Below, one piece after another: positions 42,205-53,337 of a stretch of 64,000 bases of DNA; the first letter of the stretch is position 1; each line of letters opens with the position of its first letter. The position numbers and the translations under genes were made by a program. Under the pieces are notes generated by a model. The model saw only the letters and a list, made by a program, of their open reading frames with translations. It was not told the origin of the DNA and did no database searches. The DNA is from Tenodera sinensis (Eukaryota > Arthropoda > Insecta > Mantodea > Mantidae). The stretch lies in the NCBI GenBank assembly GCA_030765045.1, contig CM060974.1, forward strand, positions 52,398,839-52,462,838, read 5' to 3'.

Positions 42205-42244
42205 CCATTGAGAATGGAGACGCTGGTCTTCGAAACACATCTGG
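42205..42244 (+). ncRNA. degenerate hammerhead-like motif beside PLE2
   Basis: CCA...TGG (helix I) encloses TTGAGAA (core), GGAGAC...GTCTTC (six-pair helix II), GAAAC and ACATC. Compared with the 35.9-kb motif, CGCGTC has become CACATC, the change expected from CpG decay. The following bases (GGACAAAAATAAGTGTAAGT) align with the tail after the 36.0-kb motif. It is on the strand opposite to the PLE2 coding sequence. Confidence 0.45.
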
Positions 42245-42299
42245 ACAAAAATAAGTGTAAGTGCAACAATAAGTGTGTATAGGTTGACTCATATACTTT

Positions 42300-42957
42300 T
42301 GAAACATGTTGCTTTGTGTTGGAGAATTTCCTGATTCTCTTAGAATCTCCAAAATGCAGGCACTTTTTAAAAATGGACAAAGACAAGATGGAGATATTCT
42401 AGGCCTCTCTGTGTATTACCATTATGTTTAAAAAATCAATGTAGTTTATTGATAAGCATGCTGTGACTTAATTGGACAAAAGTAACTCCAGAAGCAACTT
42501 TTCTGGAAATTAATGTAGGATTACAATACAAAGATCTGATGCATCACACTCACATGAGTTTCAGTACTGTTATGTCTTGTATAATGTAATACTAATACAT
42601 AAACTGATTCTTCATTCATCTGTTAATCACAATAAATTATTTACTAGAAACAAGGGTGTTTGTATGTAGTTACTCAGTTAACATAAAAACAATGTTAGGA
42701 AAGGTAATTACATATAATGCTGCACAGTGCGTGAAAACAAATCTGGATAGCAAAAAATCATAACTAGATTCCTAATGCTAGATTTGAATGAAATTTTGCG
42801 CATCCTCAGATATTGGTATTTCAAACAGATTAGCAGAGTAAATGTAATGAGGGTTGAAAGCTCAATGAGAAATCTTTACTAACCTCCTAATGCTCAGATT
42901 TGAATGAAATTTGACATGTACATTGAAATAACACTAAATGGATGAATGCAGTAAATA
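42300..42957. other. no recognised feature
   Basis: AT-rich. A trace of family F (GATGCATCACACTCACATGA) is near 42538. Nothing else. Confidence 0.5.
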
Positions 42958-42959
42958 TA

Positions 42960-44271
42960 TGAGGGGCGTCTCAAAAGTAAGTTACACTATTTTTTAAATC
43001 CGCGCTATAGGTTGGAAAAGTCTGAAACTCATAGGGAATATAGGTATGGGTGTAGTAGCAGCAGTGTAAAATTCCTAGGCACCTAAGTTTATTGCTTGGA
43101 CATTTAAACGGCAGTAACAATGGAGATTCCATGCGTTCCTGCCACAGACTGCGAAGTTTGCACTGTAATCTGTTTTTGACAGAATAAAATAACTGTGCAA
43201 CTGAAACTCATCGTGAGTTGTGCAGTGTTTATGGAAAAGATGTTATGTCAAGACAAATGGTTTCTTGTTGGCGCCAATTGTTCATTGAAGGGAGAACAAC
43301 ATTACACGATGAGCAACGAAGTGGCCAACGCTCCACTTCCCACGCTCCGGATATTGCTGATGAGGTTCGTGGAGTCATAGACACCAATTAGCGCCTTACA
43401 CTTGATGCAGTTTTGTTTGAACTTCCTCCTTATATTGAAATAAGCCATGCATCACTTCACAGGATTATTTCCGAGAACCTGTGTCTATCGAAAGTGTGCA
43501 AGATGGGTTCCTCCCATGCTTTCAGAACAACACAAGGAGCAGAGAGTTGACGTCGCATTGCAGTGTTTTGAGGATGAGGGAGATGGCTTATTCGACAGAA
43601 TATTGACTGGGGACAAAACATGGATCCATCTCTGGACACCTGAATCCAAAAGACAGAGTATGGTGTGGAAATGAAAGGATGAGGCAACACCAAAAAAGGC
43701 AAAAGTTGTTACATCGGCTGGCAAGGTCATGGCAACCATATTCTGGGATTTGAAGGAATTACTGTTATACATTACCTGCCCCATGGGACCACGATGACAG
43801 CTGCTTGCTATTGTGAGGTGCTGAGAAAACTCAGAAGAGCCATACAAAACAAAAGGAGGAGAAAGTTGAGCAAACCGGTTTTTCTGTTCCACGATAACGC
43901 TCGCCTGCATGCTGCTCGCGAAACTCAAAACCTGTTTCAGCAGCTTTGATGGGATGTTTTCAGTCATCCACCTTATTCACCTGACCTTGCACCGAGTGAT
44001 TACCATCTGCAGCAACATCTTGGGGGAACGTGCTTCGTAAATGACGAGAAACTGAAACAAGAAGTGGACAGATGTCGATCCAGTTTAGCGGTAGAGTGGT
44101 TTGACATTGAGTTAAAAAAACTGTTACCACTGTATCAAAAGTGTATTGAGCTTCAAGGAAATTATCTGGAAAAATAGGTACTGAATGTAGCTTTCAAAAT
44201 ATACACTTTTTAAAATATTTAAATGTTATTTTCTAAAAAAATAGTGCAACTTACTTTTGAGACGCCCCTCA
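42960..44271 (+). mobile_element. mariner transposon, near full length but disabled
   Basis: Inverted repeats TGAGGGGCGTCTCAAAAGTA and its reverse end exactly at TA on both sides (42958-42959 and 44272-44273). Length 1,312 bases is normal for mariner. The transposase region runs from an ATG at 43120 to a TAG ending 44177 but changes frame several times. WVPPMLSEQHKEQRVDV, RILTGDKTWIHLWTPESKRQ (first catalytic Asp) and FHDNARLHAARET (second) are recognisable. So is PPYSPDLAPSDYHL with the third Asp, spaced as in DD34D enzymes. It would have cut and pasted at TA sites. Premature stops near 43166, 43378 and 43673 disable it. Confidence 0.9.
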
Positions 44272-44429
44272 TAATATGTTCACATCGCTATAGGGGACAA
44301 TGAGAGTTCAAAGTGTTTTCCAATCTTAACTGAAAATTTGTATCAAAATAATTTTATAAGGAATTAAATAAACACAATGAGTACAATATTAAAAGGCTCA
44401 TTTTTTCACCAGTTTGTAGTTAATACGTT

Positions 44430-46560
44430 TGAGTGAACTCTGCTTTTGCAGTTTAATATGCAATACTATGAACAGTATTTGTTGCACAACTTGCAGATGC
44501 AGTCCTCTGTGGAATTGTGGTAATTACCATCAAAGCATATCTTCCCATGGAAGCCGTGAACTGCAAAGCGTGTGTATAGGTTATGTAATTTAAAATTTGG
44601 ACCTTTCCAAGGGTCTGTTGTCATTGCTTCTGTATCCATAATTACCATTGGGGTCTATTTTCCTTTGTTAGGCTTCTTCTCAATGATGGTTCTATTCACC
44701 TGAGTTTCTGGAAGTTCAAGGCTATGCTTTATGTTCTTTATGAAGAAAGATTCTTACGCTAACTTGTAACTTAAGAATGTCATAGATAGCTTTCTTTGCC
44801 GCTGCTGCATGCTCTTGTATGTGTACGGAGAACATGGTTCCTGAAGTCTGAAGTGTGACTCCTAGATGCTTGAAACTTACCTACTCTGAATTGTAAAGGA
44901 GATTCACTACAGGTAAAGCAGCCTTTCTTTCGTAGTCTGCCTCCTAAATTTCATTGCCTGGGTTTAAGCAGTTTATTTCCATCAAATTTTTATTGACCAT
45001 GGTCTGATGTCCATTGCTGCCTGTAGCTGCTCTGGGTTCCTGGAGAGCATCACCATGTCATCCGTGTGCATAAGAATCTTTATATTTCTTGTGCCTATAG
45101 TATAGGTTGATTTAAATCTGTCATTACATTAAATAAGACTCGACTCATTGGATCCCCTTGTAGAACTGATATTTTAATGATGTCTTTGGACATTGATATG
45201 GTATCATATCCTCCTGAGTGCACAGTATTAGAATTAAAATTAGTTTGTGCTTAATGAGTTTCTATGGGCCAAAATTAAACAAAAATGCAAGAAAAAGAAA
45301 AAAAGTGGGCCTAAAATAACATTTAGACAGCTACAAATTTTGTTGTGTGGATCAATACGTTATTAAGTATCAAAAGAACAAGAACGTTCAAAACATAAAA
45401 TTTTGTTGTTTAGGGGGTTTGAGGTTCAAGGGGGTTTTAGGGTTAGTATCATACATGATACCATGGGATTAAATTCAGTTTTTAGGGGTTTTTAATCCTA
45501 CCATTGATACCAAAGGATGCAAGAGGATTTTTTTTAGTAGTGTTTAATGCCCGCTTTTACTACATACAGCCCCGCAAGCAGTGATAATAGATGGAATGAA
45601 GATGGAGCGGCGGGGGAAACTGGAGAACCCAGAGGAAACCTGCCCCAGAAATGCTTCGTGCACCAGAAATCCCACATGCGGTTGCCTGTGATGAACCCGG
45701 GCCATTCTGGTGAGAAGCGAATGCTCTCCACTCGGTTATAGCACGGCCATTAAGGAGGATGTATTGCTATATTACTTGCGTTGAAAATTGGTTTGATAGT
45801 TCAGAGTTCATTATTTGTTCTGACTAGCGTATTTCCTAGTTTGTGTATGAGAATTGTTTTGTTGATGCTGTCGAAAGGTTTAAATTGTGTATAGCAGGGT
45901 ACCAGTTTAGATAGTTGATTCTATTATTTCCTGTAGGATTTCTTTTCCAGCTTGTAGTGTTGATCTGCTGGGGATGAAACCATACTAGGTCATAGGTATG
46001 CTTGTAAGCAGTCTCTGTTCAATATGCCCAAGTAGAATTTTAAAAAGTAATTTAGGGTAATTCCCAGTAGGAGTGTGGGTCATCCTTCCTGCCTTTGCCT
46101 TTATAGAGCATAGTGATCATTGTCTTTCCTCCAATGCTGTGGGACTAAGTTCTATTCAACTGATGTCTTATGAAACTCAGCTATGTCTCGGAGTGTATCT
46201 GTTAGGTATTCCATGTAGATTCCATCCGGGCTGGTCGCTTTGTTACTTTTGCCATTTCTTATAAGTTGAATGACTTCATCAGTTGTGATTGGATCTATGT
46301 CTTGTGATGTTGTTGCTATTGGTATGAAGTGATTTGAAGTTTTGTCCTTCTCTCCAAGGAGATAAGTGAAGTGTAGTTACCATTGTTCCAAGTTTACAAG
46401 GGAGCTTGGATTCTATTTTTTTTTTTCTTTTGAGGACCTTAAGATTTTGTGTGGTTTCCTGCTTCTGCAATTAGATTCTGTTCAGTGAGGAGATCGTAAG
46501 ATAGTTTATTTTCTTTTAGCAGCTGTTTATACCTTCTACATTCTCTGGTGTATTCTTGCT
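44430..46560 (-). mobile_element. LINE relic: RT and Cys-rich C-terminus
   Basis: From high to low coordinates: PARMESTWNT-type RT entry (46200), broken RT blocks, VLQGDPMSRVLFNVMTDL (45170), TDDMVMLSRNPEQLQAAM (the YADD-type site, 45060), FKHLGVTLQTSGTMFSVHIQ (44860) and FAVHGFHGKICFDGNY with CICKLCNKYCS (44470). The metal-binding aspartates in TDDM are kept. The rest is full of stops. A SINE A copy (45535) sits inside. An unclassified TIR element separates this part from the endonuclease end at 48486. Confidence 0.65.
45535..45755 (-). mobile_element. tRNA-derived SINE, family A (subfamily A2), copy 4
   Basis: Reverse copy with the A2 ending (GTAGTAAAAGCGGGCATTAA near 45565) and a decayed tRNA head toward 45750. 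It is more diverged than copy 3. Confidence 0.75.
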
Positions 46561-46564
46561 AATG

Positions 46565-48485
46565 GGTCAATCCACGTCAAATCGCATACCCGTAAAACAC
46601 GACGTTTTCGTAGGAGGTTCAAATTTTTTTTTTATGAATAACAGGCATCAAATAAGGAGACCTGTATTTTTTCATTTCCACATCTTTAAATTATTTGCTT
46701 AGTTATGGTTATTAGAAATGAAGCAATTTCTGCATTAACCATAATATAAAATCACTTGTTACTCTAAAGCCATATAGAGTTGAGTGTTGGTGTTTGGCGT
46801 ACTGGAAAGGTTAAATACAACACTTTTAATAACTTTCGATCAATCATTATTACACACAAATTTTGGACTGTATTTTGTAAAACCAAAAATAGCATTTAAA
46901 TCAATGTGTTAAACATCTAAAAAAAATACACACATATTCCCTGACATTTTATCTATAAAATAAGACATTAAAAGCTATGGAGTAAGCATAAGTGCATTTG
47001 CTACAATTTTTTTTTTCTGGAGGCCTGCAAGTGCTCACGGAGGACAGGAAGTAGTGATCCATTTGTACAGCTGAATTCACCGTGGAGGAAGCATATGTAA
47101 AGCTTGAAAGCGAGTACCGAGCCAGGTGACTGCAGACAGCATGTGAATTGGTGCGTCAGCTTCATATGCTACTCACATAACTCCTTACTAAGGCAGTACA
47201 GTCCATGCAGAAAACTGTCTCCACAATGCACCTTCTCTCTAATACTCTGGTGGCATATGTTATGCGCTTTTGAAATTTTTGAATTTTTTTGAAAAAATCT
47301 TCAGATAAGCAGTTCTTTACGTTTAGCTTCTTTCTTCATGTATGCCCATAGATTTGAAACAATTTCTCTACTCTGACTGTGTAATGTTTTGGTCCCTAAT
47401 TTAGAATGTACAGATGGCATAATTGATTTACCTATGATCAATGTCTCACAAATGTGCTATATTCACTTCTTATTGCAAAGATCTATGTCTTCAGCTGCAT
47501 GCTGCAGCAAAAAGCACCTGTGAATTAGCAAGGACTATCTCAGATCATGCAGACATCATTACCTTCCCCCTCCCCATGTGGTGCATGGTTTCATTCACAG
47601 AATTGTACAATATGAGCTGATGAAAGAGACAAAAGCTATGAGTTTGCCTACAGGACTGCCAATCAAGGTTAGGGACCAAGAACAATGGGTCCAGCTATGC
47701 TTTAAAATTACACTTCTTCATTCCTTTGTCAAAACCTAAAGCTTTAATGAAACAATTTTCTTTCGAAGAAGGAGGTAGACAAGTAGAAATTTAAAGTTTT
47801 GTGTTGCATGGAAACAGTTTAAAATGCATATTCTAGAAACATTTTGAAGGTGCTAATAGTGTACATATAATAGTGTCAGCTAGCAGTGTTCTCCTTAGTG
47901 TACTGTTGTAACATTCATGGAACCTCAAGCAGTGAAGAGTTGCCGTAATGGAAGGTGGCACTTGTTCAAGGTTACGGTAGCCATCACCGCTGCCACACGA
48001 GTTTGCTACACTGATTTGTAAGTTAATTACAACTGAACTATTAGAGACTCCATTCTGAATTTTTTTGAGAATATTCAATAAACTTCAGTGTGTTTTTATT
48101 TTATTTTTTTTTTCAGATTTTTAAATGGTCTAGTTCGTTTTATTATCTAACTTTACAAATTTAATCGTATAAAATATAATATTAATAATAATTAATAAAA
48201 TTTTCTAATGAATACCTCACGAAATACAGCGATTTACCTTTAATTTGAGCCAAAGATCAAGTAATTTGCTTGATTACAGTCAGAGGTTTGATTGATCAAA
48301 GGGTGAGGAGCGCGCGATTTTTGGGACATTTAAAAAATTAATATCTTCCAAAATAAATTTTTTTTATAAAACGAAGAAACACGGGTCAAATGTATTTTGT
48401 TCCAAAACACTAAAAAATTTTCAAGAAAATCTGAGATATTGAGGTCAATTTTTACCACATGTTGCGCAATTTGACATGGAATGAC
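46565..48485. mobile_element. unclassified DNA element with 20-base inverted ends
   Basis: Left end GGTCAATCCACGTCAAATCG and reversed right end GTCATTCCATGTCAAATTGC match at most positions. TAATG is present immediately outside both ends (46560-46564 and 48486-48490), a probable target duplication. The 1.9-kb interior is AT-rich with no convincing transposase. It interrupts a LINE. The superfamily is not recognised. Confidence 0.6.
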
Positions 48486-48940
48486 TAATGCACCATTTCT
48501 GTGTTCACTAGCTACATTAAGGTGCTGTAGAATTACTTGTCTCATAGTATAACATACAAGATCATACCATGGTTTCACTATACGATTGGCCCTAGTCAGT
48601 TTAGTGATGCTATGAGCAGCAGTAGTCTCATCTAGGCTTTCTTGTTTTATTATTTTTGGTAGCTGGATACTGCTTACTTGCCATCTTCCTTCATCTATGT
48701 GTCTTGATATGTTTGATTTGGTATTATTGTCTGCAAGGGCTGGCATCTCTCTGCTTAGTTAGAGTTGGGGAAATGTTTCATAATTGTGATTTTTTCTATT
48801 TCTACCTTGATGTGATCTTGGTTATTGGTGAAGATTAAATCAATTGTGCTTCTCCCATTTGATGCAGTTTTATAATACTGCTTCAGTTCTTTTTGGAAGT
48901 TTCTTTTAATTATAATTTGTGCTGAGTGGTATGGTAAGGT
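48486..48940 (-). mobile_element. LINE relic: end of the apurinic-type endonuclease
   Basis: Minus-strand frames give ASNGRSTIDLIFTNNQDHIK, then EIEKITIMKHFPN. This is the STIDLIFT block near the end of LINE endonucleases before the SDH motif. The open frame 48746-48486 follows as linker. It is the 5' continuation of 46560-44430, split by the TIR element. Confidence 0.6.
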
Positions 48941-48959
48941 TTAATTTGCTTTTTGCGAG

Positions 48960-49170
48960 ATTAGCAGATTGACAACGATAAGTATTTTTTAGTTTCTTAA
49001 AAAACAGCTTGCAATGAGTCATTTTAGATGAACTTGTAGTTATTCTTATTGCTTTCTTCTGTAACAGTAGAAGCTCCTTTACATAAGTACTGTTTCCCCA
49101 AAGTAAAATAACACTTCATTATGGTTTGACAGAATGCAAAATAAGCAGATCTTATAAAGTTATCAAGAAC
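48960..49170 (-). mobile_element. Jockey-type LINE C-terminal fragment
   Basis: The minus frame reads WGNSTYVKELLLLQKKAIRI and SSKMTHCKLFFKKLK, the same conserved tail as at 17.4 kb. It abuts the next LINE piece. Confidence 0.6.
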
Positions 49171-49756
49171 ATACGTTTAAGACTTGTTATCAATATAGCC
49201 TGGATTTTTATGTAATTACATATTTTAAATCCTGCATAATATTTCAATGAGAAGTAAAAATATTGGTGAATTACGTCACTTGTGACTCCCTTACAAATTG
49301 TTATTTTATATTTTGCACATTTCTACATATTTTAATGATGTTACATAAAACGTACATATTTTCTGTGTTTCGTTACAATTTTATTATTTTTTAAAAAAAA
49401 TATTGTAGTCACATTATAAACTAGTGTTTTCAGAAGTTTTGCTGAAAGCAATAAAAATCAATGTGCAAAATGGGATGCAAGTTAAATTAAGAATGCGATA
49501 ATAACCGCCTTGCCTCGTTCTGATTGTTGTCCGTTTATATCAAAGCAGGTGCCGCTCGACAATGTTGACCTCCGGTGTCACGGTTCTCGTAGCACTTTGG
49601 GCATTCACAGGGACTGGAGAAATTGATTGTTACCATTATCACGGCAGTCAGCACCTTGTAATATAATAGCTACAAGGAAACAAAGTAACCCGCTGGACAA
49701 CCATCAATACAGCGAGTCGATAATACTGCAGTTAGTTTCTTGCAAGTCTTAGTAAA
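49171..49756. other. AT-rich spacer upstream of the hAT pseudogene
   Basis: No gene. A GC-richer stretch at 49500-49700 may be the 5' leader of the hAT element. No terminal repeat could be identified by eye. Confidence 0.4.
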
Positions 49757-50322
49757 ATGGCATCAGTTGCGTCCTCGCTATCCTGAAAGATGAATTCATG
49801 GGTGAAATTAGATAGTGCCTTTACAACCAACAGAAAAGTAATAGTCTGTCAAGCATGCGGTAAAAGAATTGGCTGTTCCATGAAATCTCAATTGGAACAA
49901 CATATCAAAAATGCTCTTCACCTACGCAACAAACACCTACAGTCTTCTAGAAAGCAAGTTCTGTTGAGACAAATGCAACAGGAACCGTCCGAAAATTATT
50001 TTTGTAAAGTCCTGTGCAGTGCAATGGTTGCAGCTAATATTCCGTGGCATAAACTTCAATTTCCTCAATTTCCCTCCTTTCTAGAAAAATATTGCAAGAA
50101 AGTTATTCCTGACGAATCTACTCTGAGGAGAAAGCATCTTCATGTGTGTTATGGAGAAGCAGTTGCTTATATAAATGAAATTGGAGACTCCTGTATTTGG
50201 TTTGCCATTGATGAAACTACAGATGACATGGGTCGATAAGTAGCAAATTTAGTAGTAGGAAAACTAGATTCTGAAAGTCTAGCAAAACCATTTCTAATCT
50301 GTTGCAAGGTGTTAGAACAAAC
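49757..50322 (+). pseudogene. hAT-type transposase pseudogene, N-terminal part
   Basis: An ATG at 49757 is followed after eight codons by TGA, then MNSWVKLDSAFTTNRKVIVC opens a long frame. VCQACGKRIGCSMKSQLEQH has the C-x2-C...H layout of a BED-like finger. WFAIDETTDDMGR corresponds to the start of the hAT catalytic domain with its first Asp. A TAA then interrupts it, but the match continues as VANLVVGKLDSESLAKPFLI until SINE D begins at about 50325. The rest of the protein resumes at 53737. Two stops and a 3.4-kb interruption make it dead. Confidence 0.7.
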
Positions 50323-50324
50323 AA

Positions 50325-50640
50325 ATCATTATATTATTATTTATTTATGCCAACAAACTTACTGTTGGTGTTTTTAAATACACAAGCCGTGTGTGGGCAA
50401 AGTTTAAGAGGTAGAACCGGAACTTAAAAATTCAATGCCACAACTGGGATTTGAACCACAGACCTTCCGCTTGCCGGGCGGACGCTCTACCACTTTACCT
50501 TTGTGGTTTACCAGGAAAAATACGAACTGGGCTCAGTGGTAGAGCGTCCGCCCGGCAAGCGGAAGGTCTGTGGTTCAAATCCCAGTTGTGGCATTGAATT
50601 TTTAAGTTCCGGTTCTACCTCTTAAATCATTATATTATTA
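50325..50640. mobile_element. SINE family D pair in head-to-head inversion (hairpin)
   Basis: The minus-sense copy (50338-50497) and plus-sense copy (50535-50627) share arms of about 90 bases with essentially no mismatch, including GCGTCCGCCCGGCAAGCGGA and GGTCTGTGGTTCAAATCCCA (box B). They are separated by about 40 bases. AATCATTATATTATTATTTA occurs at both the left edge (50328) and the right edge (50630). Confidence 0.8.
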
Positions 50641-50965
50641 TTTATTTATGCCAACAAACTTACTGTTGGTGTTTATAAACACACAAGCCGTGTGTGGGCA
50701 AAGTTTGAGAGCTAGAGCTGGAACTTAAAAATTCAATGCCACAACTGCGATTTGAACCACAGACCTTCCGCTTACCGGGCAGCTGCTCTACCCATTGAGC
50801 TATTGTGACAAACTGCCAGAATGGCATTAAATTCTCAAACTAGTTCATATTTCTCCTGGTAAACCACAAAGGCAGTCTCACATCAGAGACAAATTACCTG
50901 AATGGTGACTTACTATGGTAAGTACTTCATGTCCCAGGATTAAATAACCTTCAGATGGTATGCAT
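50630..50965 (-). mobile_element. SINE family D, longest copy
   Basis: Minus sense: a 5' part with TAAGTCACCATTCAGGTAAT and GTGAGACTGCCTTTGTGG, then tRNA-like AGCTCAATGGGTAGAGCAGC (box A) and GGTCTGTGGTTCAAATCGCA (box B). The tail AAGTTTGTTGGCATAAATAA ends in TAATAA. The tRNA-like part is internal, so the family may be a fusion. Confidence 0.75.
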
Positions 50966-51365
50966 CTTTCAGGTCTATACTTCACTGCTTCAGGCTATTT
51001 TGTAACTAACATGCTTTACATTTAACATACCATAAAGTTGTGTACAGACGAATGTGGCAAAGGTGAGACTGTTAAAGCATTCTTGCTTTTACCAAAACAA
51101 TTTTTATTATTCTGTTTTTACTGAATGTGGAACATTTCTCCTTGTGCTGTACCTGGGGAACACGGTGATGCAGTACCTTAGTCATACTATTTGAAACAAT
51201 TCTATATGGGTGCAAAAATGAAAACTACTGAGTGCGTCCAATTAATGAGAATGGTGAAAAACAAAATATCCTGCAAAACATTCTGTAGGAATGAGATGCC
51301 ATGAAGAACAGTTTCAAAATTTTATATGATTGTTTTTGAAACCTTTAATTTAATTTTAAATTAAA
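50966..51365. other. no recognised feature
   Basis: AT-rich sequence within the interruption of the hAT pseudogene. Confidence 0.5.
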
Positions 51366-51612
51366 AAAACAGTAGAGTCCCACTAATCTGAACTAATTGG
51401 GACTGAACCCTCTTTGGATTAGGTGAATTTTTAATCAAGGCTTCACAGGTGATCGGCTGCGTTAGATTTGGGAACATCAAGCTTTCAGCCTTGGAGTCTA
51501 CAATGGCCAAAAGCTCAATGTTTTTAAATTTGACACGGCTGATCACCCGTGAAGCCTTGATTAATAATGCTCGCCATGAAAGTCTTACATTAGGTGAATT
51601 TGTGTCAAACAC
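51366..51612. mobile_element. pogo/Tigger-type terminal remnant with a small hairpin
   Basis: CAGTAGAGTCCCACTAATCT followed by CTTTGGATTAGGTGAATTTT resembles the terminal repeat of pogo/Tigger elements. AATCAAGGCTTCACAGGTGATC (51434) and its near reverse (51540) form a hairpin with about 85 bases of loop. No transposase is seen. Confidence 0.5.
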
Positions 51613-52110
51613 AACAACATATTGACCTTAAGCGTTTGTTTTAGGTACTAAAGTGATTGAAAGCAGGAAATTAGCACAGTATGCTGTAATTTGTTTTACA
51701 AATACATTCTGAAACTCGAAACCCAATTACTGTAATGTTTTTATAAGCATTGTTGGCATCTACCTAGCACAAGTAGTATGGTGAAAGTCAGAATGGAAAC
51801 ATTGCCTCTTCAAGTTGTTTCAGTGCATTGTGTCAAAAGAGAGATCCAAATACATGTGAACTGCTACGCTGTGTTTTTCTACTGCAAACGCAGAAATCCG
51901 ATATACACAGGGTCACAAGCATCACTTGTATTTCTCTGCTCTGCTCACAATAAGTATTGAGTTCACGTGCTATTGTGTGGCTGCATTAATACCAGTGTGC
52001 TTTATTATTTAGTCCTGTACTTAGTCACAAGGTATATTATGGCTCAGCATTTGTTTTCTACTGTACAGCATGTATTTATTATGATTCTTTTTTTAGTCAA
52101 AATTGTCGCC
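51613..52110. other. no recognised feature
   Basis: AT-rich; short frames only. Confidence 0.5.
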
Positions 52111-52149
52111 TGTACATACATAAATATAGTTTTGCACCCTTTTTTTAGA

Positions 52150-52510
52150 GAATTAACTGACAGGGAGCATGATATTGTCTTTTTTCAACAAGACTGCAAC
52201 AGCTCATACAGCCAATCTTTCGATGAGAACAATTGAAAGTATGTTTCAGGACAGAATTATTAGTAAAAATTTGTGGCCTTCTTGATCCTTCGACCTAACC
52301 CCCTGCAATTTCTATCTCTGGAGTAACTTAAATCATAAAGTGTACAAGACAAACCCACACCCTAGGAGAATTAAAACAAAATATCTGTCAGGAAATTGAC
52401 AGCATTTCTGAACATTAACAATGGCGAGTGATGGATAGTTTCCTCAAGAGGTGCCTAAAATGTATGGACAATGATGTGGCCAGTTTCAGCATCTGCTATA
52501 ATTACCATAT
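52150..52510 (+). mobile_element. mariner-like transposase relic (3' half), copy 2
   Basis: FFQQDCNSSYSQSF resembles the FQQDGA..H motif that carries the second catalytic Asp of DDE enzymes. FDLTPCNFYLWSNL lies where a SPDLTP.DF.LW block with the third Asp is expected. VYKTNPHTL, then VMDSFLKRCLKCMDNDVASF, complete the C-terminus. Stops and frame changes occur. Same family as 18101-18480. Confidence 0.65.
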
Positions 52511-52645
52511 ATTGGAGGAAATGGACCGAGACCACCTTCAAATACGCCCGGCCACTTCTAGTACCCCATCCATCAGTGAAAAATATTGGAGAGCAAGAGG
52601 ATTAATGACTTCATTGTCAGAAACCTAGCATTAGCTAACAACATA
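52500..52645 (+). mobile_element. LINE-X 3' end
   Basis: EEMDRDHLQIRPATSSTPSI and YWRARGLMTSLSET then stop, followed by ACAACA. It matches 15104-15180 in reverse. The Cys of HLQICPA is Arg here. It directly follows the transposase relic. Confidence 0.8.
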
Positions 52646-52669
52646 CTTATGTTAAATTAAAAAGCATAG

Positions 52670-53070
52670 CATTCAATATACAACTCATACAATTTTCTGT
52701 GACTGAAATAGAAATGCCACATATTGCATTCACACGATTTTGTCAACTCGGTTTTCTTTCTGGAAACATAATCACATTTCTTTCTTTACTTGCCCTTCAA
52801 AATACAATTCATACGATTTTCTATGACTTAAATAGAAATGCAACAAATTTCATTCACACTATTTCTTTACACACTTTTGTTTTAGGAAACAGTCACATGT
52901 ATCTATTCATTTTATTATACAGTGTAACATTTACATGGTTTTCTCTACCTGCTTTTCTTTTAGGTAATAAATTCACTTATCTTTCCTTACTCACCCTTCA
53001 GCATACAATTCATACCATTTTCTATGACAAATAGAAATGCAATGCCACATATTAAATTCATATGTAGAAT
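52670..53070 (+). repeat. degenerate tandem repeat, about 120-base units
   Basis: ATACAATTCATACGATTTTC, TATGACTTAAATAGAAATGC and TTTAGGAAACA blocks recur in order about three times. Not coding. Confidence 0.7.
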
Positions 53071-53106
53071 TTTCAGATGGATGCAATACTTCCCTTTCTA
53101 TACAGT

Positions 53107-53107
53107 A

Positions 53108-53150
<43 letters not shown>
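53107..53150 (+). repeat. (GT)n then (TA)n microsatellite
   Basis: About 17 GT units followed by a short TATATA stretch. Confidence 0.9.
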
Positions 53151-53337
53151 TTGCACTCACATGACTTTCTCTACTCTTGTACTAACCATTCTTCAAACTC
53201 TTATTGCTTACTTCCTTGTATGTGCAAGGGGAATATTAGAATACAGTAGGCTTTGAGCGATAGTCATATCTTTTAAAGCTTTGAGATCCCGTTCCCTTGG
53301 CATGCTTATCATATAAAAAATGAACAACGATGTTCCA
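53150..53337 (+). mobile_element. repeat family F, 5' fragment
   Basis: TTGCACTCACATGACTTTCT, CTCTTGTACTAACCATTC and GCAAGGGGAATATTAGAATA match the first 280 bases of 11958-12834, with an internal deletion. It is cut by SINE D. Confidence 0.7.

Noticed and set aside
43457..43967. Minus-strand frames of 81 and 160 codons
   Set aside because: Antisense shadows of the mariner transposase.
50535..50590. tRNA-like sequence
   Set aside because: Part of SINE D, repeated in the window with non-tRNA flanks.
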